Positions 38,567 through 49,260 of a stretch of 58,762 bases of DNA are shown here, in pieces; position 1 is the first letter of the stretch, and each line of letters starts with the position of its first letter. This stretch comes from an uncultured Bacteroidales bacterium (GTDB lineage Bacteria; Bacteroidota; Bacteroidia; Bacteroidales; Paludibacteraceae). The DNA lies in assembly GCA_934725535.1 (NCBI GenBank), contig CAKVBV010000004.1, positions 1 to 58,762 on the forward strand. Direction: 5' to 3'. A program made the position numbers and the translations under genes. The notes under the pieces were generated by a model. It saw nothing but the letters and a program-made list of their open reading frames with translations. It was not told the origin of the DNA and ran no database searches.

Positions 38567-41500
38567 ATGAAGAAACTTTTCTCACGCAGTTTGTTGGTCT
38601 TCCTGCTGTCACTATGCAGTATGGTGGGCTACGCACAGAAGAAAGTGCTCTGCGAGGATTTCGGAAGCACGGCATTGCCGACCGGATGGACCAGTTCCGG
38701 TAATGGTTGGCAGTTCCGAGACAGCGAGGCATTGTTCAACGCGAAGGTGGAGAACGGTACCGACACTCTTATCACGCCATTAGTGAGCGTGGCTGACTTG
38801 ACACACACACCAACGGTAACCATTGACTATTATATGAAAATCAATGGTTCAAAGGTTAACGAACTGAGTCTGCTGTATCGTACCTCTACTTCCGAGGCGT
38901 GGAAATCGTTAGCACAGTTTGTGGAGAAGCAGGATACTATCACTCGCGTCTATACTGCACTGCCGGATGACATTACAGGCAATGTGCAAGTCGCAGTGGC
39001 TGTGCTTTACAAAGATGGAGGAACCACGGCTATTGGGTATCTGGCTATCGAGAACCAACGTGCAGAGGTAAATGCGCCCTCCGATTTCCGTTATGAGAGC
39101 CTGACTGCCACCAACGTAAGATTGTTGTGGGGAAGAAGTAACAGCGAATATTTCTTGCAGAACAACCTGAAGGTAAGCACTACGCCGATTACCGATTTCA
39201 CGCTGAAGGCCGATGTCTTCGATGGCAATGTGAAAGAAACATATACTACCGTTGAGAACCTGAAAGCCAATACGCAATACTATGCATATCTTCGCTATGA
39301 GTGTGAGGATAATGACTACTCGCCGTGGGCAGAACTGCAATTCAAGACTCCATGTGCAGCGGTCATACCTCCTTATACAGAGAACTTTGAAGAGGAGTTG
39401 ACGGATTGCTACATGATAATCAAGAACTCGCGCAGGGCAGAGGTTTCGGAGGCGTATCCGCATAATGGAACCAAGGCTTTCCAATTCTTGACAAATAGCA
39501 ATAAGTACAACTATCTGTTCTTCCCCGCATTGGAGGTAGATAATTTGCAAGACTATCAGATATCATTCTATGTGGCATCTGAGGTAACAGGTAAATCCTA
39601 TGGCCGCGAGATAACGGTAGGTATTGCTAATAGCGCAACTGAGGAGAATTTCCAAGAATGGAAGACTATTTCTCTGCCCAAGGGACGCCAATGGGAGCGC
39701 GTTACCATCTCTTTCGCCGGTTTCAAAGGCGAGGGAAAGGTAGTTGCTCTGCGCGCAGGAAATGCCGGTGCGGAGAACCACATATTCATTGATGATGTTA
39801 CCTTGGAGAAGGCAGAGGCATGTCCTCGTCCGATGTTCGTAACCGTTAGCAATGTTACATACAATTCGGCTCGTATCTCTTGGGTGGAAGCCGGCAATGC
39901 CACAGAATGGAATGCGGTAATCGCCACCAAACAGTATGCCGACCCCAATGACTGCGAACCGGATGCTACAAAGGGCGAGTATGCAGGCGAAGTAAAAACC
40001 AATCCCTATGAGGCTACAAACCTACTGCCGCAAACCACCTACTACGTATATGTGCAGTCGGCTTGTGCCGAGGGCGACTGGACGGAGGTGGCTTCGTTTA
40101 CTACAGGCAAACCGGTTACTCTTCCGTACAAACAGGGCTTTGACCGCTTTGACCCGGATTTCTATACCAATGATAGCAAGGCAATTCCTGAGCAATGGCT
40201 AAGTGGTGTTCGAGAATTGAACCCAATCCGTGCAGATTACGATGAAGAGGAAGGAGAAGATTCTTATTGGTACAAAGGTGCTTGTCCTTATGTACACACA
40301 TCCAATGACCATACGGGGTCTGCTTATGTCCCGGCAGCTTTGCTATTAAGGGGCTCTTCTCTTCCAAGTGAACCGGATGGTTCGTATCGTACTTCGTATG
40401 TTATGATGCCTGCAATGCCGGATGATGTTAACAAATTATTATTGTCATTTTGGGCATACTCCAACGTTGCTTTGGGAACCCGCATTGTAGTAGGTGTGGC
40501 AGATGTGCAGTCCAATGAGATTGCAGCCGGTAAGCAGTTGGCTCTCGGAGGCAATGTCACTTCTTTGGATACATTGACTATTAATGCATCAGGTCAGTGG
40601 CAAGAGTTCAATATCGATTTGACTAAGTATAAAGGCAAAGGACGCTATATCACGTTGTATCTGGAGCCTGTGGGAGAATCCACACCATCTGCATATATTG
40701 ATGATATTAGCATTGACTATGCTCCTACCTGTTTTGCAGTGCAGAACCTATCGGCAGAGGCTACAGGTACCACTTCGCTTAAGGTCACATGGAAGGAGGC
40801 TTTGAACGCTACGTCGTGGAATGTGAAGGTGTCTTCTACGGAGATAGACCCTGCCACCACCGATGGCGACATTGTCAAGAAGGCTACGGTCAGTACTACA
40901 CCGGAATATGTTGCAAACAATCTGAAGTCCAATACTACATATTATGTATATGTATCACCTGCTTGTGGTGAGTTGTGGACAAGTACCAAAGTAACCACCC
41001 TCTATGCTCTGACGGTGCCATATTACAATGATTTCTCTGATGAACCTACCGGTTCAGGAACGAGACCTCAGTATTGGATAACTGGTAATATGGGACAAGC
41101 AACTTCCCAATCTTACAAGCCGTACGTAAACAAGTCGAAATGGTCTGTGCCAACCGGTTATACACTTCCTGCTGAAATAGTGGCTAATTCGCTGTATTTT
41201 TATGCATATTACTATAAGACTGCATCACGTGCCGCTTTGCAACCGTATGCTATAATGCCGGAATTGTCGAATGCAGATGTGAAAGATGTTGTACTCTCTT
41301 TCTGGGCTCATTCTTCAAGTTCTAAAGTAGTGGGATATTGTATGGAACTGAAGATTGGTGTAATGACCGATCCTACAGACTTTAGTACTCTTACAGAAGT
41401 TACTTCGGTTACATTGGATACTATCAAAGTGCCACAGTATTTCTTTGCTGATATGTCGTCCTATACGGGTAGTGGCAAATATATTGTATTCTATATGGAC

Positions 41501-44500
41501 AACCAAACAAAGAATACTTCCTACATTTCGTTGGATAACCTGAGCATCACTTTGGCTTCCAAACCGCAGCGCGTTACCGATGTGCAGGCTATCGACTCTA
41601 CTATCACCGAGACATCCGCCAAACTGAAATGGCATGAGAATGGCGATGCCAAGCAGTGGAAGATACGCTTGTTTACCGAAGAACAAACTGACCCCACGGA
41701 AGCAACTCCTCTCAAAGAGTTCACGGTAAATGATACTATCTTCGAGATAACGGGGCTAACACACTCGACACAATACTTCGCTTATGTACAGGCAGTGAAA
41801 GGTACTGAATCGGGTATGTGGTCTTTGGTTTGCCCGTTCTGGACAAAGACAGGAATATGGACGGTTCCGTTCTTTGAGGACTTTGAAAGTTATACAAAGG
41901 GAAGCACAACCGACAATACCTTGCCTCCATATTATGATTTGTCCGGCTCTACCGCCAAGAATTTCCCGTATGTGTACGAAACGTATTCTTCTTATGGCGG
42001 AGGCAAAACCGATGCAACAAAGAAGTATATGTTCTATATGGTAGCAGGCGGCTCTGGAAAAGTAAGTCAAATCATCTTCCCGAAATTCGATAAGCCTGTC
42101 AATACATTGCAAATGACATTCTTAGCAGGTGCTTATAGTTCCAATATAAAGGAGCAATCCGCTACGCAGATAGGTGTTATTACTGCAGATGGCACGTTCC
42201 ATGTCGTGGCAGAGAATCAGGTTCCTGCCAAGAGTACTTGGTACGAATGGTTTGTTGACTTTAGTTCTTATACAGGTGAGGACGGGCAAATTGCTATCCG
42301 CATAGCTTACAATGCTACTCTTAAAAAGAGTGTGTATGTGGCAATAGATAATGTCAGCATCGTGGCAATACCGGAATGTAAACGTATCGCCAATGTCAAG
42401 ACAGATGCTGTTACGGCAACCTCCGCTACTATCCTATGGGATAAGGCGGGTGAAGAAACTGTTTGGAACTTGAAAGTATCTACCAAACCTTTGCCTTCTC
42501 CGTCCGACTCAACGGCAGATGCTTTCGATGGACAGGTAGCATCCGTAATGCAAGCGTTGGATAAATTGGAACCGAACACCACCTACTATGTCTATGTGCA
42601 GAGTGTACGTAAGGACAAGAACTGCGTGGGTGAATGGAGCCAAGAGATGTCGTTCACTACGTTGTGTTTGCCGGTAGCTTTGCCTTACACCGAAGACTTC
42701 GAGGGCTTCGAGAAAGAGGCTATCCCTGACTGCTATACATTATCGGGAGATGTGAAGGATCAGACGGCTACGCGCATATCCGAACCGGGGTCGTATGATA
42801 AGGGCAAAACCCTGTACATATATCAAGTGGCAGTAGAGAAGAAGAACTATTGTGCTTTCCCATTGCTGGATTGCAAGGATGCCAGTGAGTTGCAACTTCG
42901 AATGTTAGTGAGACCGTCTTCTACAGGCGATGCCACTGACCCCCTTGAGGAATGTGATAGGTATTTCTACGAAGTGGGTGTGATGACTAACCCCAATGAT
43001 CCTGCTACGTATGTAGCTATGTTTACGGATTCTGTGATTGCAGACGGTACTACCTATGGCAAGGATAAGTACTACTCGTTTGCTAAGTACGCAGGTGACA
43101 TCAAGGGAAATATGGGTAAATACATTGCCATCAAGGTCTTGCCTCATAAGTCAATGTCTCTTAATAAGGAATACACCGGTGGTATGTATATTGACGATGT
43201 GAAGATTGAGCGCATTGCTTCTTGTGTTCCGCCTACCGAGTTGAGAGTAGTTGAGTTTGACAACGACACCGTGGCTTTCACATGGAAAACTATTGATAAG
43301 ACAGGCAACTTCCGCATCCGTGTCTTCGACAAGGCTAATGCCAATCCCGATGTGGACACACCTGTCAAAGATGTAGTCGTTAAGGACACTGCAAGTGCTG
43401 TCATCAAAGACCTCAACGGCAATACCATCTACTATGCATACATTCGCAAAGAGTGCAGCACAACGAATTTCAGCACTTGGAGTCAATATGCTACGTGGCA
43501 TACCGACTGTGAGGAAATCCAAGCACTGCCGTATGTCGAGACTTTCGAGGCTTGCACATCAGGTCAAGTGCCTAACTGCTGGGAGCAGATTACGTACACC
43601 TATTCCAACCCCGGAGGTGGAGGATCGGGTAAAATCACCATATCCGCTGTTTCCGGTGCTGCTAAAGATAGCAACCTAGGATTGAAGATTGATTATAGTT
43701 CGTATGGTAGTGCAGGTAAGAAAGCAGCGTATGCTATCACTCCGCGTCTGAATGTATCATCTTTCAAAGATGTAGTTCTGTATTTCGATGCAAAAGCCTA
43801 TAGTGGTACAACAGATTTTAAGATTGAGGCTGTGGAGTCGCCTTCAATAGATGCTGAGTCCATCGAAATTACTACTGTCAAGGGTATTAGTAGTGATGGC
43901 TGGAGGACATACTATCTTGATTTGGCGGATTACTACGAATCGGCACAAGAGTACCAGTATCTGCGTTTCACAACATCATCTGCTTCCATTTTATTGGATA
44001 ATATCCACATCACTACCAATAAGTCGGAAATTATTCCTGTGCAATCTCTCCTGCTTCAGTCGATGACGGATACCTCTGCTACCTTCTCCTTCACCGAGGT
44101 AACACCGGGTGTAAAGCAATGGATGGTAGAGTACGGACCTAAGAACTTTGCTCTGGGTACAGGTACCAAACTGACTGTAGATACCACTATGGTCACGCTG
44201 CAGGGACTCGCTGTCAACACGGCTTATGATGTCTATGTACGTGCCAACGTGCAAGGTGCTGTTACCACCTATACGGGACCGCTTCAGTTTACCACTCCTA
44301 AAAAGGCTGCTTCATTGCCTTACTACTACAACTTTGGCAATGCAAAAGAGAATGCCGAATTGTGGACTTTGGTGAATACGGACGCTAAAGGAATAGAATG
44401 TCCGAATACTTTCACGTTTGGTGATGCCAAGAATGTTGGAGCCACCGGCTCTACCGCCTTGTATATTCAGCATGAGGGCAAGTATGGCTATATGTCTCGT

Positions 44501-47500
44501 TTCTTGAATGATGAACTGGGTAATTCCGGAGACTGGGCTATGCGCTATGTCAATGTTCCTGCTCAGGGTACCTACACCGTAGGTATTAAGGCGAAAAACC
44601 CGGGTTGTCCTCCTGATGTGGACGAGGATGCTGCTTACTTGTGTGTCGCATTGGTTCCTGCTGACCGCATTCCTGTTAATGCGACGCTCAACGGTGCCTT
44701 CACTCGTCCTAATGGTACTACGGGTAATGTGCTGAAAACCATGCCTGAATTCAACGAGTTCAGTGTAATCAGCAAGATGTATGGCGTTAATGACTATACG
44801 GAGTTGGCTAATAATGTACAAATAACCACCCCTGGTACGTATGTGCTGCTCCTGTATTGGTACAACATCAGTATGCACCGTGCCCTTGGCGACATCTACG
44901 AGCCGGTGGCTATCGACAGCGTCTGGATTGAGGAGTACGAGTGCACAGAGCCTTCTTCTCACAAGGTAGCCACTATTACCGATTCCACGGCTACGCTCTC
45001 TTGGTTCGCGGGTGCTAACGACAAGTTCGAAGTCATTGCCAGCCGTTATACCAAGTCCCCGCGTCCTGATGAGTTGGAAGAGCAGGATATGGTGGCACAT
45101 GAGACCTTTGTGGGTGAGCCGACTTATACGGTCAAAGGCTTGAAGCCCAATACCTCGTATGCTATCTACCAGCGCACTATCTGCTCCGACCATGCTACGG
45201 ATTGGCACGAGGTGGACATCCTCACCAACTGCGTTGCGCAGACTCTGCCTTATACCGAACTCTTTGCAGAGACACCGGAGTGCTGGTATTTGAGTGGTGC
45301 TCAAGTGACTACCAAGGATTATCGCACCCAAGAGATGGAGGATGCAGGCGAGGAAGCAGAAGAGTGGAACTGTCTGAGTATGTCTCAAAATAGTTATATC
45401 GTATTGCCTGACTTTGGCGTCCCCGCCAACCGCTTGGCTGTTCAGTTGAATGTCTTCAATAATGGTAATTATAGTAAGGCTATCTACGAAGTGGGCGCGG
45501 TTACATCGCCTTACGATATGGAGTCATACAAAGCCTTACAAACCATTAAGACCACAAAGACATTCGGCATGACTTCTTCTGCGGGCAATCCGTATGAGGT
45601 GGAGAACTATACTGTGATGTTGCACCGCTACACGGGCACCGGACATCATATAGTCATTAAGACCGCTCCGACTATTGGTGGCAATATCAAAGACCTGACG
45701 GTAACCCTGCTCCCTGAATGTGTGGCTCCCCAATTGGTAGAGGTTACCAAAGTAGCGGAGACTACTGCACAACTCAATTGGATTGCAGGCAACGAAACCG
45801 AATGGACGGTGGCTCTCAATACCGATACTTTCACGGTGAATGAGAACCCTTATCTGCTCAAGAACTTGAAGAACGGTACCGACTACACGGTGTCACTCCG
45901 TGCTCACTGCGATGCTACACATGCCAGCGAGTGGACGGCTCCTGTACGCTTCACCACCAAGTGTGGCGTGAATAGTCTGCCGTTGATTGAGAAATTTGAG
46001 GGGCTTGCAAATGAGTATGATGAAGATATCTTGCTGCCAATCAACTGCTGGGAGCAGAAATATACTACCATAACATTGGATTCTATGATTCGCCGTCCGA
46101 ATGACAAAGCCTTTACGGATGTGAATAAACGTTCCAATATGTATATGAAGTGGGTTATCCCATACCAGTCGGTATTCGACAGATATTACAATGGTGTACC
46201 TCACTTGCGCTCCGATGTTTATACCGACAAGTCGGCAGATCAATACAACTACAAGTGGCTCTTCTCGCCCAAGTACGAGATAGGGGAGAATACTACTCTC
46301 TCTTTCGACTTGGCGACCGCAACTTTAGCGGGCAGACTTCTTCATACTACGATAAAGGATACAATTCGCGTTGAGATGGGAACCCTGAATATCGCTGTTA
46401 CCAAGGATGGCGTTCATTTCACCAAAGTGAAGACTATCGACCTCATGACGTGTGATAGCACTTTCCATCCTGTACAAGTCGATTTGTCCGCATTTGCAGG
46501 CGATACGCTTATGGTAGTTTTCAACCATGGCATGAAATATGTAAGTTTCGTGTTCAACTATCCCTCCATCCGCATCAACAACATGCGTATGAACTGCATG
46601 GAGACTAAACCTATCACCGCCACTTGCTATGCTGAGTGTGGTCGAGACTATACAGACTATGGCTTCGACATCAAGGTGGATGAGTTACCTAAGTTGGGCG
46701 AGACCAAGAAATTTGAGCGCACTGAATCTTCTACCGAAGGATGTGATATTCATTATGTCCTCACATTGACAGCCATTCAGTCGCCTTCAGTAGCCACAAT
46801 TCATGCCTCTATTTGTGAAGGTGAGTTCTTTGAGTTTGGTGACCACCGAATCACCGAACCTGCTCCTAATGGCCAGCCATGGCGTCTCAGTGCGCCTATT
46901 GCACAGTCCGGTTGTGATAGTATTATCTATCTTTACCTTACTGTCAATAGACCTGTTAGCAGTATTGTTAATGAGACCGTTTGCGAGGGTGGTCAGTATA
47001 TGTTTGTCGATACCACACTGACCACAGCAGGTACCTACACACGTACCACTACCTCTTTGGTAACTGGTTGCGATAGCATTATCACGCTGTACCTCACAGT
47101 TACTCCTGCTCCTGTCGTTAGTCAGACTGCTACGTTCTGTGAGGGTGGTACGTATGACTTCAACGGCACACTGCTTAATAAGGCTGGTATCTACCGCGAT
47201 ACAACGTATGCCGAGAATGGTTGCATGAGTATCACCGAGTTGACGCTGTCTATGAATCCCGTCAAACGCACCTCTTTGGGTACCGAGTACATCAACAAGG
47301 GTGAAACGTACGAGTTCTTCGGAGAGACGCTCACGGCTACAGGCTCTTACTCGCACACGTTGCAGAGTGCCGTAACGGGCTGCGACAGCATCGTTTCCGT
47401 CAACCTCATTGTCTTGACCGAGACCACAGGACACGAGTCTATGACCGTTTGTGCAAACGAACTGCCTATCGTATGGAAAGGACAGACTATTACCGCGGAG

Positions 47501-48967
47501 GGTGTTCACCAATTCGATACACTCACTACCGTAGGTACTGATAGTATCGTTCTCCTCTCGTTGCATGTGATTGCTCCTGTAACAACTGACATTAGCGAAT
47601 CTGTCTGCGAGGGCGGCAAGTATCAGTTTGGCGATACCATACTGACCACGGTGGGTACCTACACACGTACTACTACTTCGTTGGTAACAGGTTGTGATAG
47701 TGTCATTACATTGTTCTTGACCATCACTCCTGCTGTGGCAACTCCTATGGGGGCAAGCATCTGCGAAGGTGATACGTATGACTTCAACGGCAAACTGCTC
47801 AACCAAGCCGGTATCTATCGTGATACTACTTATGCGGAAGATACACATTGTATGAGTATCACCGAGTTAAGCCTTGTAGTCAACAAGCCTGTTAGCAGCA
47901 CCATCATAGAGTCTATCTGCGAGGGCAGCAAGTATCAGTTTGGTGATACCACACTGACCACAGCCGACACCTACACACGTACTATTACCTCGTTGGTAAC
48001 TGGCTGCGATAGTGTTATCACACTCAAACTGACGGTTACGCCGGCTCCTGTTACTCCGCAAAGTAAGGCTATTTGCGAAGGCGATACCTATGACTTCGCC
48101 GGCAAACATCTCACTACGGCAGGCATCTATCGTGATACCACGTATGCAGAGGACGGTTGCATGAGCATTACAGAATTGACGCTCACTGTCAACAAACCTG
48201 TAGAGAAAAAATGGGCGGAAACGATTTGTGAAGGCGGTAATTATCAGTTTGGTGATACCACGCTGACCACAGCCGGCACCTACACACGTATCCTTACTTC
48301 GTTGGCTACCGGTTGCGATAGTACCATAACAGTCTCCTTGGCGGTTACTCCGGCAGAGGTGATAAAGAAGGATACTTCTATCTGCGAAGGCGAGTCCATC
48401 AAGTTTGGAAATCAGATGTTAAATGCGAAGGGTACCTATCGCGACACCACTTATGCTGCTGAAACGCATTGCATGAGCATCACTGAGTTGAAACTCTCTG
48501 TTGTAGAATCACGAACCATCAATGTATCGGATGTTACTGTCCATGTAGAGGAGTTGCCTTACATCTACACGGATCCTACAGGTAAGGAACACGAAATACT
48601 TCCTGTTGGAACTCCTGAAGGTGTATATACGATGGATACAACGTTTGTCTTGGGTTCTTGTACCTTCTATCACTTCAACATCACCGTCAAGACCACGGAC
48701 GCTGTGGACAACATCGATGTTCCGTCGTTGCACATCTACCCGACTCTTATCGACAAGGGACAATCCGTCAACCTCATCTTGGATGCAGCACCTGCTAACA
48801 ATAATGTCGTTGTCGAGATTCACGACATGGTAGGTCAACTCGTGGCTACCTATCGTCCTGCTTCGTCGCATGTCGTTCTCGGCGACTTCCATACCGCAGG
48901 TATGTACTTCGTACGAGTGCTGACCGATGATACCGTCAGCGGTGTCGGACGAGTAGTGGTTAAGTAG
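38567..48967 (+). CDS. Giant T9SS-exported adhesin-like protein (3466 aa)
   Basis: The ATG at 38567 (MKKLFSRSLLVFLLSLCSM) is preferred over an in-frame TTG six bases upstream. After the signal peptide come about ten modules combining a jelly-roll of the cleaved-adhesin/MAM-like type (IGVMTDPTDFSTL, VGVMTNPNDPATY, YTGSGKYIVFY, YIDDVKIE) with fibronectin-III domains (NTTYYVYVQS-type strands). A stalk of eleven short repeats (about 2745-3330) follows. Much of it alternates two forms: CEGGxYQFGDTTLTTAGTY..TGCDSVITL, and CEGDTYDFNGKLLxxAGIY..GCMSITEL. The C-terminal T9SS sorting domain (about 3378-3466) carries DMVGQLVATYRP, GDFHTAGMYFVRVLT and GRVVVK. It is the counterpart of the minus-strand giant and shares with it a nearly identical two-repeat block (47253-47577). 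Confidence 0.9.
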   Translation: MKKLFSRSLLVFLLSLCSMVGYAQKKVLCEDFGSTALPTGWTSSGNGWQFRDSEALFNAKVENGTDTLITPLVSVADLTHTPTVTIDYYMKINGSKVNELSLLYRTSTSEAWKSLAQFVEKQDTITRVYTALPDDITGNVQVAVAVLYKDGGTTAIGYLAIENQRAEVNAPSDFRYESLTATNVRLLWGRSNSEYFLQNNLKVSTTPITDFTLKADVFDGNVKETYTTVENLKANTQYYAYLRYECEDNDYSPWAELQFKTPCAAVIPPYTENFEEELTDCYMIIKNSRRAEVSEAYPHNGTKAFQFLTNSNKYNYLFFPALEVDNLQDYQISFYVASEVTGKSYGREITVGIANSATEENFQEWKTISLPKGRQWERVTISFAGFKGEGKVVALRAGNAGAENHIFIDDVTLEKAEACPRPMFVTVSNVTYNSARISWVEAGNATEWNAVIATKQYADPNDCEPDATKGEYAGEVKTNPYEATNLLPQTTYYVYVQSACAEGDWTEVASFTTGKPVTLPYKQGFDRFDPDFYTNDSKAIPEQWLSGVRELNPIRADYDEEEGEDSYWYKGACPYVHTSNDHTGSAYVPAALLLRGSSLPSEPDGSYRTSYVMMPAMPDDVNKLLLSFWAYSNVALGTRIVVGVADVQSNEIAAGKQLALGGNVTSLDTLTINASGQWQEFNIDLTKYKGKGRYITLYLEPVGESTPSAYIDDISIDYAPTCFAVQNLSAEATGTTSLKVTWKEALNATSWNVKVSSTEIDPATTDGDIVKKATVSTTPEYVANNLKSNTTYYVYVSPACGELWTSTKVTTLYALTVPYYNDFSDEPTGSGTRPQYWITGNMGQATSQSYKPYVNKSKWSVPTGYTLPAEIVANSLYFYAYYYKTASRAALQPYAIMPELSNADVKDVVLSFWAHSSSSKVVGYCMELKIGVMTDPTDFSTLTEVTSVTLDTIKVPQYFFADMSSYTGSGKYIVFYMDNQTKNTSYISLDNLSITLASKPQRVTDVQAIDSTITETSAKLKWHENGDAKQWKIRLFTEEQTDPTEATPLKEFTVNDTIFEITGLTHSTQYFAYVQAVKGTESGMWSLVCPFWTKTGIWTVPFFEDFESYTKGSTTDNTLPPYYDLSGSTAKNFPYVYETYSSYGGGKTDATKKYMFYMVAGGSGKVSQIIFPKFDKPVNTLQMTFLAGAYSSNIKEQSATQIGVITADGTFHVVAENQVPAKSTWYEWFVDFSSYTGEDGQIAIRIAYNATLKKSVYVAIDNVSIVAIPECKRIANVKTDAVTATSATILWDKAGEETVWNLKVSTKPLPSPSDSTADAFDGQVASVMQALDKLEPNTTYYVYVQSVRKDKNCVGEWSQEMSFTTLCLPVALPYTEDFEGFEKEAIPDCYTLSGDVKDQTATRISEPGSYDKGKTLYIYQVAVEKKNYCAFPLLDCKDASELQLRMLVRPSSTGDATDPLEECDRYFYEVGVMTNPNDPATYVAMFTDSVIADGTTYGKDKYYSFAKYAGDIKGNMGKYIAIKVLPHKSMSLNKEYTGGMYIDDVKIERIASCVPPTELRVVEFDNDTVAFTWKTIDKTGNFRIRVFDKANANPDVDTPVKDVVVKDTASAVIKDLNGNTIYYAYIRKECSTTNFSTWSQYATWHTDCEEIQALPYVETFEACTSGQVPNCWEQITYTYSNPGGGGSGKITISAVSGAAKDSNLGLKIDYSSYGSAGKKAAYAITPRLNVSSFKDVVLYFDAKAYSGTTDFKIEAVESPSIDAESIEITTVKGISSDGWRTYYLDLADYYESAQEYQYLRFTTSSASILLDNIHITTNKSEIIPVQSLLLQSMTDTSATFSFTEVTPGVKQWMVEYGPKNFALGTGTKLTVDTTMVTLQGLAVNTAYDVYVRANVQGAVTTYTGPLQFTTPKKAASLPYYYNFGNAKENAELWTLVNTDAKGIECPNTFTFGDAKNVGATGSTALYIQHEGKYGYMSRFLNDELGNSGDWAMRYVNVPAQGTYTVGIKAKNPGCPPDVDEDAAYLCVALVPADRIPVNATLNGAFTRPNGTTGNVLKTMPEFNEFSVISKMYGVNDYTELANNVQITTPGTYVLLLYWYNISMHRALGDIYEPVAIDSVWIEEYECTEPSSHKVATITDSTATLSWFAGANDKFEVIASRYTKSPRPDELEEQDMVAHETFVGEPTYTVKGLKPNTSYAIYQRTICSDHATDWHEVDILTNCVAQTLPYTELFAETPECWYLSGAQVTTKDYRTQEMEDAGEEAEEWNCLSMSQNSYIVLPDFGVPANRLAVQLNVFNNGNYSKAIYEVGAVTSPYDMESYKALQTIKTTKTFGMTSSAGNPYEVENYTVMLHRYTGTGHHIVIKTAPTIGGNIKDLTVTLLPECVAPQLVEVTKVAETTAQLNWIAGNETEWTVALNTDTFTVNENPYLLKNLKNGTDYTVSLRAHCDATHASEWTAPVRFTTKCGVNSLPLIEKFEGLANEYDEDILLPINCWEQKYTTITLDSMIRRPNDKAFTDVNKRSNMYMKWVIPYQSVFDRYYNGVPHLRSDVYTDKSADQYNYKWLFSPKYEIGENTTLSFDLATATLAGRLLHTTIKDTIRVEMGTLNIAVTKDGVHFTKVKTIDLMTCDSTFHPVQVDLSAFAGDTLMVVFNHGMKYVSFVFNYPSIRINNMRMNCMETKPITATCYAECGRDYTDYGFDIKVDELPKLGETKKFERTESSTEGCDIHYVLTLTAIQSPSVATIHASICEGEFFEFGDHRITEPAPNGQPWRLSAPIAQSGCDSIIYLYLTVNRPVSSIVNETVCEGGQYMFVDTTLTTAGTYTRTTTSLVTGCDSIITLYLTVTPAPVVSQTATFCEGGTYDFNGTLLNKAGIYRDTTYAENGCMSITELTLSMNPVKRTSLGTEYINKGETYEFFGETLTATGSYSHTLQSAVTGCDSIVSVNLIVLTETTGHESMTVCANELPIVWKGQTITAEGVHQFDTLTTVGTDSIVLLSLHVIAPVTTDISESVCEGGKYQFGDTILTTVGTYTRTTTSLVTGCDSVITLFLTITPAVATPMGASICEGDTYDFNGKLLNQAGIYRDTTYAEDTHCMSITELSLVVNKPVSSTIIESICEGSKYQFGDTTLTTADTYTRTITSLVTGCDSVITLKLTVTPAPVTPQSKAICEGDTYDFAGKHLTTAGIYRDTTYAEDGCMSITELTLTVNKPVEKKWAETICEGGNYQFGDTTLTTAGTYTRILTSLATGCDSTITVSLAVTPAEVIKKDTSICEGESIKFGNQMLNAKGTYRDTTYAAETHCMSITELKLSVVESRTINVSDVTVHVEELPYIYTDPTGKEHEILPVGTPEGVYTMDTTFVLGSCTFYHFNITVKTTDAVDNIDVPSLHIYPTLIDKGQSVNLILDAAPANNNVVVEIHDMVGQLVATYRPASSHVVLGDFHTAGMYFVRVLTDDTVSGVGRVVVK
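47253..47577 (+). repeat. Block nearly identical to 16372-16698 of the other giant gene
   Basis: Encodes NPVKRTSLGTEYINKG through VLLSLHV. It covers the fourth and fifth stalk repeats, which look unlike the surrounding repeats of the alternating type. Confidence 0.8.
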
Positions 48968-48975
48968 TTTCCGTA

Positions 48976-49011
48976 GAACTTCATGGTTCCCATTGGGGAG
49001 CCGTGAAGTTC
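48976..49011 (+). other. Hairpin downstream of the giant gene
   Basis: AGAACTTCAtGGtTCCC pairs with GGGAgCCgTGAAGTTCT. No T-run follows, so it may be a processing or stability structure rather than an intrinsic terminator. Confidence 0.5.
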
Positions 49012-49178
49012 TATCCTTACGGATAATCCGATAGAAATTTGTGGCTCATTCATGGTAATTAATGTTTATTATCTACCATTTATAGAGGTCAATTTCTATC
49101 CTTACGGATAATTCGATAGAAATTTGTGGCTCATTCGTGGTAATTAATGTTTATCAACTACCATTACAGAGGTCATTT
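49009..49178 (+). repeat. 85-bp direct tandem repeat (two copies)
   Basis: Copy 1 (49009-49093) and copy 2 (49094-49178) both begin TTCTATCCTTACGGATAA and share GATAGAAATTTGTGGCTC and GGTAATTAATGTTTAT. They differ at a handful of bases. A hairpin with arms GACAGcCTGA/TCAGaCTGTC follows at about 49205-49225, before the C10 protease gene. Confidence 0.8.
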
Positions 49179-49260
49179 CGCATCGAATCCCGTGTTATCA
49201 TTCGGACAGCCTGATTGGTTTCAGACTGTCTGTCCATGGGGATAAAGTCCCGCAACATTT

